From contig CAZUDI010000059.1 of the NCBI GenBank assembly GCA_964618975.1, positions 1-24,164 on the forward strand: 24,164 nucleotides of DNA. Direction: 5' to 3'. The notes beneath the pieces are model-generated. The model was not told where the DNA came from. It worked only from the letters and a program-made list of their open reading frames with translations, and made no database searches. Source of the DNA: CAZUDI01 sp964618975 (lineage in GTDB: Bacteria > Desulfobacterota > Desulfomonilia > UBA1062). A program made the translations under genes and the position numbers. Positions 7,402-14,613 of this stretch are shown here, piece after piece; the first letter of the stretch is position 1, and every line of letters starts with the position of its first letter.

Positions 7402-8715
7402 TCAGGACGGTTTGACTGTGAGCGTGTCGGAATTTTGACCCTGCTGCCGGTATTCATTGAGCTTGTTCCTCAAGGTGCGGATACTGATACCCAGAAGTTC
7501 GGAGGCCCGGGTGCGGTTGCCCCCCACCTCGTGCAGCGTCGAGAAGATGAGCTGGCGCTCCATCTCCGAGATGGTGCTCCCGGTAAGGCCCGGCCCCCTG
7601 AGATCCGGCGCGGTATCGCTGCCAAGAAGGAGATCGTCCGGCCCGAGGACCTCACCTTCGGCGAGGATCACGGCCCGCTCGATGACGTTCTCGAGCTCCC
7701 GCACATTGCCGGGCCAGGCATAGGCCTTCAGGGCCGTAAGCGCCTCCGGGTGCAGGCCCTTGGGAGGCATCTGCTCCCGGCTGGAAATCTTGTGCACGAA
7801 ATGCACGGCAAGCTTCTCGATGTCGCCCGGGCGCTGTCTGAGGGGCGGTATGCACAAGGGGATCACGTTCAGGCGGAAAAAGAGGTCCCGGCGAAAACGG
7901 CCCTCCCGGATCTCGGCTTCGATGTCCCGGTTGGTGGTGGCGATGACCCGGAAATCGACCGCAATGGCCTGCTTGCCGCCTACGCGGTCGATCTGTCGCT
8001 CCTGCAGGACGCGCAGGAGCTTGGCCTGCAGACCGAACCCGATCTCCGTGATCTCATCCAGCAGGATGGTACCTTTATGGGCCTGTTCGAAGCGCCCCAC
8101 CCGACTGGCATAGGCCCCGGTGAAGGCGCCCTTCTCGAAGCCGAAGAGTTCGCTCTCCGCAAGCGTCTCGGGGATGGCGGCCAGATTGACCCCCACATAG
8201 GGTCCCTGGGAACGCCGGCTCAAACGGTGGATGGTTCGGGCAATGACCTCCTTGCCGGTCCCGCTCTCACCCTGGATCAGGATCGGGGCCTGGGTCGGGG
8301 CCACCTTGCGCACGACCTCCAGGATCTTCATCATCCCGGGGTCCTCCGCGATCAGGGCCCCTTCATCCTTACCGTTGAGGGCCGGGGACTTCAACATCAC
8401 CTGCAGCACCTGCGTGATTTCCTCGGCTCGAAAGGGCTTCTTGAGAAAATGTGTGGCCCCCCGGCAGATGCACTCCTTGGCCGTGGCCGTGTGCCCGATG
8501 GCCACGATCTCGATCGAGGGATAGACCTGTTTGGTGCCCTCGAGCGCCTCCAGATACTCGTCCGAGATCACGGCGATAGGGTGCATATCGGGATCGATGC
8601 CTCCCAGGAAGCCGTCCTTGTCGGTGTATCCGTAGGCACGCTGTCCGAGACCGTCGATGAGCTCGGACAGGATCGTGACGGTCTCGTGATCTGCATCCAG
8701 TACGGCTATGCCCAT
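7402..8715 (-). CDS. Sigma-54-dependent response regulator, FlbD/FlrC-like flagellar activator
   Basis: The 437-residue protein has three parts. An N-terminal receiver-like domain (1-110) is degenerate: the first acidic cluster is only Asp7/Asp9, the best candidate phosphoacceptor is Asp52 in 'A-V-I-S-D-E', and Lys92 is kept. A complete AAA+ sigma-54 activation domain follows, with P-loop GESGTGKE (149-156), GAFTGA (196-201), Walker B ILLDE (217-221) and 'W-P-G-N-V-R-E-L'. The Fis-type DNA-binding end is 'G-N-R-T-R-A-S-E-L-L-G-I-S-I-R-T-L-R-N-K-L' (399-419), the form seen in FlbD and FlrC. It lies 3 bases after the TPR gene and just upstream of the sigma-54 promoter of flgB, its likely target. 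Whether phosphorylation controls it is open. Confidence 0.9.
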   Translation of the reverse strand: MGIAVLDADHETVTILSELIDGLGQRAYGYTDKDGFLGGIDPDMHPIAVISDEYLEALEGTKQVYPSIEIVAIGHTATAKECICRGATHFLKKPFRAEEITQVLQVMLKSPALNGKDEGALIAEDPGMMKILEVVRKVAPTQAPILIQGESGTGKEVIARTIHRLSRRSQGPYVGVNLAAIPETLAESELFGFEKGAFTGAYASRVGRFEQAHKGTILLDEITEIGFGLQAKLLRVLQERQIDRVGGKQAIAVDFRVIATTNRDIEAEIREGRFRRDLFFRLNVIPLCIPPLRQRPGDIEKLAVHFVHKISSREQMPPKGLHPEALTALKAYAWPGNVRELENVIERAVILAEGEVLGPDDLLLGSDTAPDLRGPGLTGSTISEMERQLIFSTLHEVGGNRTRASELLGISIRTLRNKLNEYRQQGQNSDTLTVKPS

Positions 8716-8718
8716 AGC

Positions 8719-11331
8719 TCACTGCTCCCCGAAGCGGTTTTTTATCTCCCGGAACTGGGTGAGGCTCTCCTGCACCCTCAGCCCGCCGAGGGCCCCCCGC
8801 ACGGCACTCACGAGCATCTGGTCCCGGCTGCCCTGCAGCACCTCATTCAGCATCTGCTCTCCCTGCGGCACTCGCCCTTCCTGAAGGGCGATCTGAGCCA
8901 GGTGGTACAGGCTCCACCAGCGGCACTCGGACGCGGGGTAGGCCTCCATCAAGGCCTGGAACAAGGCCTGGGCGTGCTGTGGCTGACCTTCCTGCCAGAG
9001 CATCTTCCCGCGCCGATACAAGGCGCGCTCGATAATCGGGGAGTTCGCCTGCCGGCCCAGGGCGATAATCCGCTCCAGGGTCTCACCCTCCGCCTGCACA
9101 TTCCCCAGGCGGTGATAGCAGTTCACCAGGATATCCAGGTTGGCCAGCGCACGCTCGTCGCCTATGGCCGCGATCATTTCCAGGAAGGGGACCGCCTCCC
9201 CACAGCGGCCCAGCTTGTAGAGAAGCTCTCCGCGGGCCTCCTTCATCCGGCCGGCCTTTTCCCCGTCCGCATAGTCCTGAAGGTAAGCGGCATTCCAGGC
9301 TTGCGCCGCGGCGAGCCTGCCCTGGGCATAGTCGATCTCGAAAAGCAGACTGAGGGCGGGCGCCCTCCAGGGTGACATCCTCTGCTCGCACTCCAGCAGC
9401 AGCCTGCGGGATGTGCCGTCCTGCTCGAGCGCATGCAGCGCCTCTCCGATAACGAAAAGGATCTCGGGATCCTGGATCTCCAGGAGAAAGCTCTCCTGAT
9501 ACAGGCTATACAGCTCGACGATCTGAGCATGCTGCTGCCCGGCAGAGAGTTCCTTGATACGACGGAGGATGCCCTTCTCGGCCTCGGCTTGCGCATAGGC
9601 ATGGATGGGGTTATCCTTTTTCGTATCGAGCCAGGCCCGGTAATAGGCGCTGAAGGCTTCATTCCAGTCCCCATGGCGGGCATAGGTCTGGGCCTTGCGG
9701 AGCTTGACGATAGCATCCAGGGGCCCCTGGGCGTCTTCGGGGGCGATGGAGATCGTCTCGTAGATGTCCAAGATCTCGTAATAGATCTTGTCTGAGAGCC
9801 GATCGTGAAGCCTGAGATCCTCTTCCATGAGGATGCGTGCCCTCCTGAGCTTGGCAACCACCCCGCTGTCCGTGCGCGGCGCAAGGTTCTCCACCTCGGA
9901 AAAGACCTGGATGGCCTGATCCACCTGCCCGAGATGGTACAGACAGTCCCCGAGCTTCACCAGATAACCCGCCCGGTCTTCGGGGACACCGAGGTTGATA
10001 ACCTGCAGCAGGTATTCCTTGGCCCGGGGATAATCATCCCCCTTGAAGGTGGCATCCGCCAATCGCGCATACAGCGTCGGATCCTTCTGCAGGAGGACGG
10101 GGTCGCGTTCCAGGGCCGCCTCGTAACGCGCGAGCGCCTTGTCATAGGCATTCAGCCCCAGGTAGGTATCCCCTGCAATCACTTGGTAGTACGCCTGGAC
10201 CTCCGCGGGCAAACCCCCTTCGCCGAACTCATTGAGCAGCCTCTTCTGGGCCACGAAGGCATCCTCGAAGAGTTCCTTGCGGTTGAGATAATCGATCTCG
10301 GCCACCATGGCGTGCTCGGCCACCTCATCAATGGCGGAATCCTTCAGGTAGCGGATATATTTCAGGGCTTCGGCAAGCTGACCCGCCCGCAGCAACATGT
10401 CCACATACTCCAGCATGACCTCTTCGCGTTCACGCCCCACGGACAGGGTCTCTATCCCCCGCGACATATGCAGCAGCGCCTCTTCGATACGAGCCTCTTC
10501 TCCATAGGGATAGGAGGTCTTCCAGTAACACCTGCCCAGGAGGACCTGCTCCTCGGCCGTGAGGGATTCCGGATGGGAGTCCAGGATGCGGATACAGCCG
10601 GCGAGTTCGCCCTGGGCATAGGCCTCGCGGGCCAGGGTCCCTCGATCGCCCCCCTCGCCGAGCCCGGTCGTCAGGACGATCTCGTGCCTGAGCTCGAACA
10701 GCTCCAGCTCAAAATCGGACTCGACCGCCGTCAGCACCAGGGCCGTACCGTCCTCCATCCTGATCGCGTCTTGACGCTCGAGCTGTGGAATGCGGCCTAT
10801 CCGGCGATCCAGCTGCTCACACTGCACCTCGCCATTAAACACCAGGAAGATCTTGCGATCCGCCTGCAGGACCTTGGGCCACATACCGTCCTGGATCCGG
10901 AAGACGAGTCTCGTCGTGCCCTGCCCTAGATAAACTGACAGATCCTCGATCGGACAGAAGGACGAGGTCTTTGACTCCGCCAGGATATCGATGACGTAGC
11001 GATGGGGATTGCGCAGGGAAAAGGCGGTGTGCGTGAACGGGCCTGAAACGCTTATGCGCGCCTCCTGCCCGTCAAACTGCACCCCCTGGATGAGGGCGAA
11101 GGACCCCAGACGCGTCGGATTGCCGATTTTGTCGGGAAATTTGACGATCAACGTCTGATTATCTCTGCTGATGGCGGGGACATGGTCATAATCCATGCTG
11201 AACACCACCCGCACCCGGTCCTCGTCGCCACCCAGGCTGATGGTCTTGGCCAGGGCATTATGGTCGATGCAGAGTGCGCCCGCCACGGCCAGGAGCACCA
11301 GCACCCATCTGATCGCTCGCCTCGATATCAT
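8719..11331 (-). CDS. Large exported TPR protein with N-terminal AMIN-like domain
   Basis: This protein of about 870 residues has a signal peptide or N-terminal membrane anchor (Arg-Arg near residue 5, then the hydrophobic stretch VLVLLAVAGALCI, possible cleavage after 'N-A-L-A'). A beta-rich segment ends in 'F-S-L-R-N-P-H-R-Y-V-I-D-I-L', which resembles the AMIN domain that targets envelope proteins to peptidoglycan or secretins. More than 600 residues of TPR-like helical repeats follow, for example 'Y-Y-Q-V-I-A-G-D-T-Y-L-G-L-N-A-Y-D-K-A-L-A-R-Y-E-A-A-L-E'. I start at the ATG at 11329-11331 because it gives a standard signal peptide and lies downstream of a sigma-54-like promoter; a longer TTG frame starts at 11355. 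It is 3 bases from the flagellar activator gene, so a role in flagellar or polar envelope assembly is inferred. I do not recognise a named family. Confidence 0.8.
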   Translation of the reverse strand: MISRRAIRWVLVLLAVAGALCIDHNALAKTISLGGDEDRVRVVFSMDYDHVPAISRDNQTLIVKFPDKIGNPTRLGSFALIQGVQFDGQEARISVSGPFTHTAFSLRNPHRYVIDILAESKTSSFCPIEDLSVYLGQGTTRLVFRIQDGMWPKVLQADRKIFLVFNGEVQCEQLDRRIGRIPQLERQDAIRMEDGTALVLTAVESDFELELFELRHEIVLTTGLGEGGDRGTLAREAYAQGELAGCIRILDSHPESLTAEEQVLLGRCYWKTSYPYGEEARIEEALLHMSRGIETLSVGREREEVMLEYVDMLLRAGQLAEALKYIRYLKDSAIDEVAEHAMVAEIDYLNRKELFEDAFVAQKRLLNEFGEGGLPAEVQAYYQVIAGDTYLGLNAYDKALARYEAALERDPVLLQKDPTLYARLADATFKGDDYPRAKEYLLQVINLGVPEDRAGYLVKLGDCLYHLGQVDQAIQVFSEVENLAPRTDSGVVAKLRRARILMEEDLRLHDRLSDKIYYEILDIYETISIAPEDAQGPLDAIVKLRKAQTYARHGDWNEAFSAYYRAWLDTKKDNPIHAYAQAEAEKGILRRIKELSAGQQHAQIVELYSLYQESFLLEIQDPEILFVIGEALHALEQDGTSRRLLLECEQRMSPWRAPALSLLFEIDYAQGRLAAAQAWNAAYLQDYADGEKAGRMKEARGELLYKLGRCGEAVPFLEMIAAIGDERALANLDILVNCYHRLGNVQAEGETLERIIALGRQANSPIIERALYRRGKMLWQEGQPQHAQALFQALMEAYPASECRWWSLYHLAQIALQEGRVPQGEQMLNEVLQGSRDQMLVSAVRGALGGLRVQESLTQFREIKNRFGEQ

Positions 11332-11350
11332 CTTCACTGGGGACACATCA

Positions 11351-11366
11351 TTCAACTTTCATGCCA
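11351..11366 (-). promoter_or_regulatory. Possible sigma-54-like promoter of the TPR gene
   Basis: On the minus strand the sequence TGGCATG-N4-TTGAA keeps the -24 GG and the correct 10-base gap but has GA instead of the near-invariant GC at -12. The start would be near 11340, about 9 bases before the chosen ATG. A symmetrical GTACGTAC at 11390-11397 lies about 50 bases upstream of that point. The -12 deviation makes this a tentative call. Confidence 0.35.
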
Positions 11367-11467
11367 TCCCCGGGCATCCCTGACAAAACGTACGTACTTT
11401 GACCCTCGCATCAGGCGGGTCGGGTAGGGCGGGCAGGAGCTGTGTCCAGGTTCGGGAGTTCTGGTGG

Positions 11468-12871
11468 TCAGACGATATTGATCTCCGTCGGCTTCTCCAG
11501 ATTCTGCTTCTTGATCTTCTCCACCAGGGTGGTACGGTTGAGGTGCAGGAGTTTGGCGGCCCGGTTTTTCACCCAGTTGCTCTTGTTCAGGGCCTGAACG
11601 ATGATACTCTTCTCAAACTCGCTCACCGCCGTGGACAGGTCGATACCGTCCTCGGGCAACTCGAAGTGGGGCAGGAAGGTGGAGACGCTCGAGGAGCCAG
11701 CCAGGATCTTGTCGGGCAGATCACCAATCCCCACCTCGGGATCGTCGCAGAGCACGGCCATGCGCTCCACGAGATTCTCCAGTTCGCGCACGTTGCCCGG
11801 CCAGGCATAATGCATGAGCACGGACAGGGCGCCCTTGCTAAAACCCTCCACCTTGCTCGGCGAGCCGGCCTTGTACTTGTCAAGAAAGTGTTTCACCAGC
11901 AGAGGTAGGTCTTCGATACGGTCCTTGAGGGCCGGCAGGTGGACCGGGATCACATTGAGCCGGTAGTAGAGGTCCTCCCGAAAACGGCCTTCGGCAACCT
12001 CCTCCTCCAGATTTCGGTTGGTTGCCGCAATGATACGCACATCGGCCCGGATCGATTTGACGCCCCCCACCCGCTCGAACTCCCGCTCCTGGATCACCCT
12101 CAGGAGCTTCACCTGCAGATTGGGGCTCATCTCGGAGATCTCGTCCAAAAAGATGCTGCCTCCGCTGGCCAGCTCGAAGCGCCCGATACGGGTCCTGAAG
12201 GCGCCGGTGAAGGCCCCCTTCTCGTGACCGAAAAGCTCGCTCTCCAGCAGGGCTTCCGGAATGGCGCCGCAGTTGACGGGGACAAAGGAGTGCCCGGCCC
12301 GCGGGGAATTGTAGTGGATCGCCCGCGCCACCAGTTCCTTGCCGGTTCCCGAATCACCCAGCACGAGGATCGTGGATTCCGTGTTCGCTATCTTGCCGAT
12401 CAGGTCGAACACCTTCTGCATCTTTTCGGAACTGCCCACGATATTGTCAAACTTGTAGCGTGTCTTGAGCTGTTCCCTGAGGTAGACGTTCTCCTCCTGC
12501 AACTTCAGGTGGTCGAGGGCCTTTTTTATCACTACCTTGATCTCCTCGGCCTTGAAGGGCTTGGTGAGGTAATCGAAGGCGCCCAGCTTCATGGCGTCCA
12601 CCGCAGTCTTTACCGAGCCATAGCCGGTATAGATGATCCCGATGGTGTTGATCTGATTATCGACCAGGTACTGGATGACGCCCAGTCCGTCGAGTTCGGG
12701 CATATTGAGGTCCGTGAGCACCACCCGGTAGGTGTCCTGCGAGAGCTTGACCAGGGCCTCCTTCCCGTTGCAGGCGCATTCGACCTCATAGTCCTCGTCG
12801 GAAAGAATTTCCGTCAGATATTCACGGTTGTGCCCCTCATCATCGACGATAAGGATCCTGTCCCTGCTCAT
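11468..12871 (-). CDS. NtrC-family sigma-54-dependent response regulator
   Basis: The 467-residue protein (from the chosen start) has an intact receiver domain with the acidic pair in 'I-L-I-V-D-D-E', phosphoacceptor Asp54 in 'V-V-L-T-D-L-N-M-P', the Thr in 'Y-T-G-Y-G' and Lys104 in 'L-T-K-P-F-K'. It continues with an AAA+ domain with P-loop GDSGTGKE (172-179), GAFTGA (219-224) and 'I-F-L-D-E-I-S-E', and ends in a Fis-type helix-turn-helix with 'L-N-R-T-T-L-V-E-K-I', reminiscent of FleQ/FlrA-type ends. Two ATGs are close together; the one at 12869-12871 has GGCGGG about 7 bases upstream. It has its own sigma-70 promoter. Its place upstream of the TPR, activator and flagellar genes suggests the top regulator of that set, which is inference. 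No kinase gene is adjacent. Confidence 0.9.
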   Translation of the reverse strand: MSRDRILIVDDEGHNREYLTEILSDEDYEVECACNGKEALVKLSQDTYRVVLTDLNMPELDGLGVIQYLVDNQINTIGIIYTGYGSVKTAVDAMKLGAFDYLTKPFKAEEIKVVIKKALDHLKLQEENVYLREQLKTRYKFDNIVGSSEKMQKVFDLIGKIANTESTILVLGDSGTGKELVARAIHYNSPRAGHSFVPVNCGAIPEALLESELFGHEKGAFTGAFRTRIGRFELASGGSIFLDEISEMSPNLQVKLLRVIQEREFERVGGVKSIRADVRIIAATNRNLEEEVAEGRFREDLYYRLNVIPVHLPALKDRIEDLPLLVKHFLDKYKAGSPSKVEGFSKGALSVLMHYAWPGNVRELENLVERMAVLCDDPEVGIGDLPDKILAGSSSVSTFLPHFELPEDGIDLSTAVSEFEKSIIVQALNKSNWVKNRAAKLLHLNRTTLVEKIKKQNLEKPTEINIV

Positions 12872-12893
12872 ATGCATTCCCGCCTGTGGCTAT

Positions 12894-12922
12894 AGTATAC
12901 GCTGTTCCACCGACAGCGTCAA
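12894..12922 (-). promoter_or_regulatory. Near-consensus sigma-70 promoter for the NtrC-family regulator
   Basis: On the minus strand TTGACG (12922-12917) and TATACT (12899-12894) are separated by exactly 17 bases; each hexamer matches consensus at five of six positions. The predicted start near 12887 gives a leader of roughly 16 bases before the ATG at 12871. A strong housekeeping promoter suits a regulator at the top of a cascade. Confidence 0.8.
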
Positions 12923-12964
12923 TATCTAGACGCTGATGGAGAGCTACCGCTAAAGGACTGCCCC

Positions 12965-13246
12965 TCAGGGCACAAGATTGACCCTCTCGCGCATATCCTT
13001 ACCGGTCTTGAAAAAGGGCAGCCGTTTGTCCTTGACCTTGATCTTGTCTCCACTCTTCGGATTGCGTCCGATGTAGGGCTTGTATTCGCGGATGACGAAG
13101 CTGCCGAAGCCTCGAATCTCCACCCTACGGTTGTTCTTCATAGCCCGAATCATGGATTCGAGGATGGTGTTGACTACGGCCTCTGCCTTCTTGGGGTGCA
13201 GCGCCATGCGCATGGAGAGCTCCTCGATCAACTCAGACTTGTTCAT
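12965..13246 (-). CDS. ihfB: HU/IHF-family DNA-binding protein (IHF beta-like)
   Basis: This is a 93-residue nucleoid protein. It starts MNKSELIEEL, keeps 'R-V-E-I-R-G-F-G-S-F' (41-50), has the DNA-intercalating arm GRNPKSGDKI (60-69, with Pro63), and ends with 'K-T-G-K-D-M-R-E-R-V-N', which fits IHF beta better than HU. IHF bends DNA and is often needed to bring sigma-54 activators to their promoters, which makes its place beside two such activators notable. GGGAGGG sits 5-7 bases upstream of the ATG. A sigma-70 promoter and a palindrome lie just upstream. The beta-versus-HU distinction is by motif only. Confidence 0.88.
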   Translation of the reverse strand: MNKSELIEELSMRMALHPKKAEAVVNTILESMIRAMKNNRRVEIRGFGSFVIREYKPYIGRNPKSGDKIKVKDKRLPFFKTGKDMRERVNLVP

Positions 13247-13263
13247 ATATACCCTCCCAGTTA

Positions 13264-13275
13264 TGTGATATCACA
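13264..13275. promoter_or_regulatory. 12-bp perfect palindrome, possible operator of the ihfB-like gene
   Basis: TGTGATATCACA is perfectly symmetrical. It lies across the predicted transcription start of the ihfB-like gene (near 13273), between the -10 box and the ribosome binding site. The half-sites TGTGA/TCACA resemble CRP-family half-sites, but the spacer is 2 bases rather than 6, so the regulator cannot be named. Confidence 0.5.
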
Positions 13276-13279
13276 ATAA

Positions 13280-13307
13280 AATATAAACCTGATTCTATAT
13301 ATGTCAA
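13280..13307 (-). promoter_or_regulatory. Sigma-70 promoter of the ihfB-like gene, overlapping the rluB-like stop
   Basis: On the minus strand the perfect -35 box TTGACA (13307-13302) is followed after 16 bases by TATATT (13285-13280, five of six matches). The TGA within the -35 box is the stop codon of the upstream pseudouridine synthase gene. The surrounding DNA is AT-rich compared with the rest of the window. Confidence 0.8.
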
Positions 13308-14026
13308 GTTTTTTTCTGTCTTTTTAGCATCTTATGTAGGCCACTAAGCTCCACTGCAGATAACTCCCTGATTTCACCTGGTTTCATGCCATCAAAAGAG
13401 ATCGGGCCAACCGCAATCCGCGTGATATCCGTAACGTTGAGACCCACGCTTGCGGCCATACGCTTGATCTGATTCTTAAGCCCCTGCCGCAGGACGATCC
13501 TCACCACCGTGGCATGCGCCTCGTCCCGGAGACGCTCGATCCTGGCGGGCCGGGTCTTTTTCCCATCGAGCAGCACGCCTTCGGCCATGGCATGCAGCGC
13601 CTGTGCCCGTGCCCGGGGTACGAGCCGCACCTCGTACACCTTGGGCACATCGAAGGCGGGATGGTGCACGGCATGCGCCAGGTCACCGTCGTTGGTGAGC
13701 AGCAGCAGCCCCTGGGCGTCAAAATCAAGGCGGCCCACCGGGACCACCCCGCGATATCTCCCGGGGATATAGTCCCTGACACACGGCCGACCTTGGGGAT
13801 CGTGCAGGGACGTGATCACGTTCTTCGGTTTGTACAGGGCAAGGTAATGGACCTTCTGGGGAGTGATCCGGCGCCCGTCCACCTCGACACGGTCACGCTC
13901 GGGATCCACATCCGTTCCGATGGTACCCGGGGTGCCATTGATACGCACCCTCCCCACGCCGATCAGTTCGTCCGCCCGGCGACGCGAGATCTCCCCACTG
14001 AGTGCGATGAACTTGTTGAGGCGCAT
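13304..14026 (-). CDS. 23S/16S rRNA pseudouridine synthase, RluB/RsuA family
   Basis: The 240-residue enzyme has an N-terminal S4 RNA-binding domain (about 1-48; 'L-N-K-F-I-A-L-S-G-E-I-S-R-R-R-A-D-E-L-I'). The pseudouridine synthase domain carries the catalytic Asp101 in GRLDFDAQGLLLLTNDGD. It isomerises a uridine in rRNA; the RluB group acts on 23S rRNA helix 89 and RsuA on 16S rRNA, and I cannot decide between them here. The late motif reads 'Q-G-L-K-N-Q-I-K-R-M' where most relatives have 'E-G-R-N-R-Q-V-R-R-M', a conservative set of changes. The gene is often next to scpB; here it lies about 4 kb away on the other strand. The ribosome binding site is weak. Confidence 0.9.
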   Translation of the reverse strand: MRLNKFIALSGEISRRRADELIGVGRVRINGTPGTIGTDVDPERDRVEVDGRRITPQKVHYLALYKPKNVITSLHDPQGRPCVRDYIPGRYRGVVPVGRLDFDAQGLLLLTNDGDLAHAVHHPAFDVPKVYEVRLVPRARAQALHAMAEGVLLDGKKTRPARIERLRDEAHATVVRIVLRQGLKNQIKRMAASVGLNVTDITRIAVGPISFDGMKPGEIRELSAVELSGLHKMLKRQKKT

Positions 14027-14071
14027 ATCCAGAGGCTATACCCGAATCCCCCGCCGAGGTCCATATCGACC

Positions 14072-14560
14072 TCAGGTCCCTCTCTGGCAACCGGGGTCCT
14101 TAAGCGTGCGGTGGCAGGCGTCACAGGGCTGCGCATTGAAAGGCTCGGTGTCGGCATAGACGATGAGGCTGATATCCTCCTCGATCTCGTAGAACCTGGC
14201 ACACCGGGGACAGAACAGCCTTCCGAGGCTGTCGAGATATCCGATGATGGGCTGTGGTTCACCGTCCGCTGGGGTGCTCCGGCCCCCCTTGAACTCGCTG
14301 ATCACCCCCAGTGTGGCGCAGGCCGGGCACAGGTGACCCTCCTCGGCCCGCCAGAAGGTGGTCGGGCACTTGGGGTTCATGCAGTAATAGGTCTGCACCC
14401 GGTTTCGGTTCTGTTCGTAGAGGTCGGCGACGATATCCTGGATGGTGGTGTAGTGGTTTCTCAGTCTCGAGGCCGAAGAGCCCTGGCGTCCCTTCGCCGC
14501 CTCGCTGATCCGGGTATCCGGGGACTCCACATCCGGCTTTTCTTCTCCGATCTTTTTCAT
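14072..14560 (-). CDS. Unrecognised protein with two zinc ribbons
   Basis: I do not recognise this 162-residue protein. Its N-terminal 60 residues are charged and probably helical or disordered. Then come two cysteine clusters. The first is C-x4-C ('C-M-N-P-K-C') followed by CPAC, and the second is FCPRC followed by PCDAC, with an extra 'C-H-R ... C' near the C-terminus. Each cluster could form a four-cysteine zinc ribbon, as in nucleic-acid-binding or adaptor proteins. I chose the ATG at 14558-14560 because GGAGG lies 6 bases upstream; a longer frame begins with TTG at 14617, overlapping the sfsA stop. It lies between sfsA and the pseudouridine synthase on the same strand, probably in one transcript. 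Confidence 0.7.
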   Translation of the reverse strand: MKKIGEEKPDVESPDTRISEAAKGRQGSSASRLRNHYTTIQDIVADLYEQNRNRVQTYYCMNPKCPTTFWRAEEGHLCPACATLGVISEFKGGRSTPADGEPQPIIGYLDSLGRLFCPRCARFYEIEEDISLIVYADTEPFNAQPCDACHRTLKDPGCQRGT

Positions 14561-14613
14561 CATGACCCTCCGCTCCTGTTCGAGCACGTCTCTCTTATAC
14601 AGACATATTAGGA

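Noticed and set aside
7399..9375. Plus-strand open frame of 658 codons opposite the sigma-54 activator and TPR genes
   Set aside because: It is the complementary shadow of well-supported minus-strand genes; its product is His/Leu/Gly-rich with no domain, and no ribosome binding site was seen.
13264..13275. Palindrome TGTGATATCACA as a CRP site
   Set aside because: CRP half-sites need a 6-base spacer; here it is 2. It is kept only as an operator of unknown regulator.
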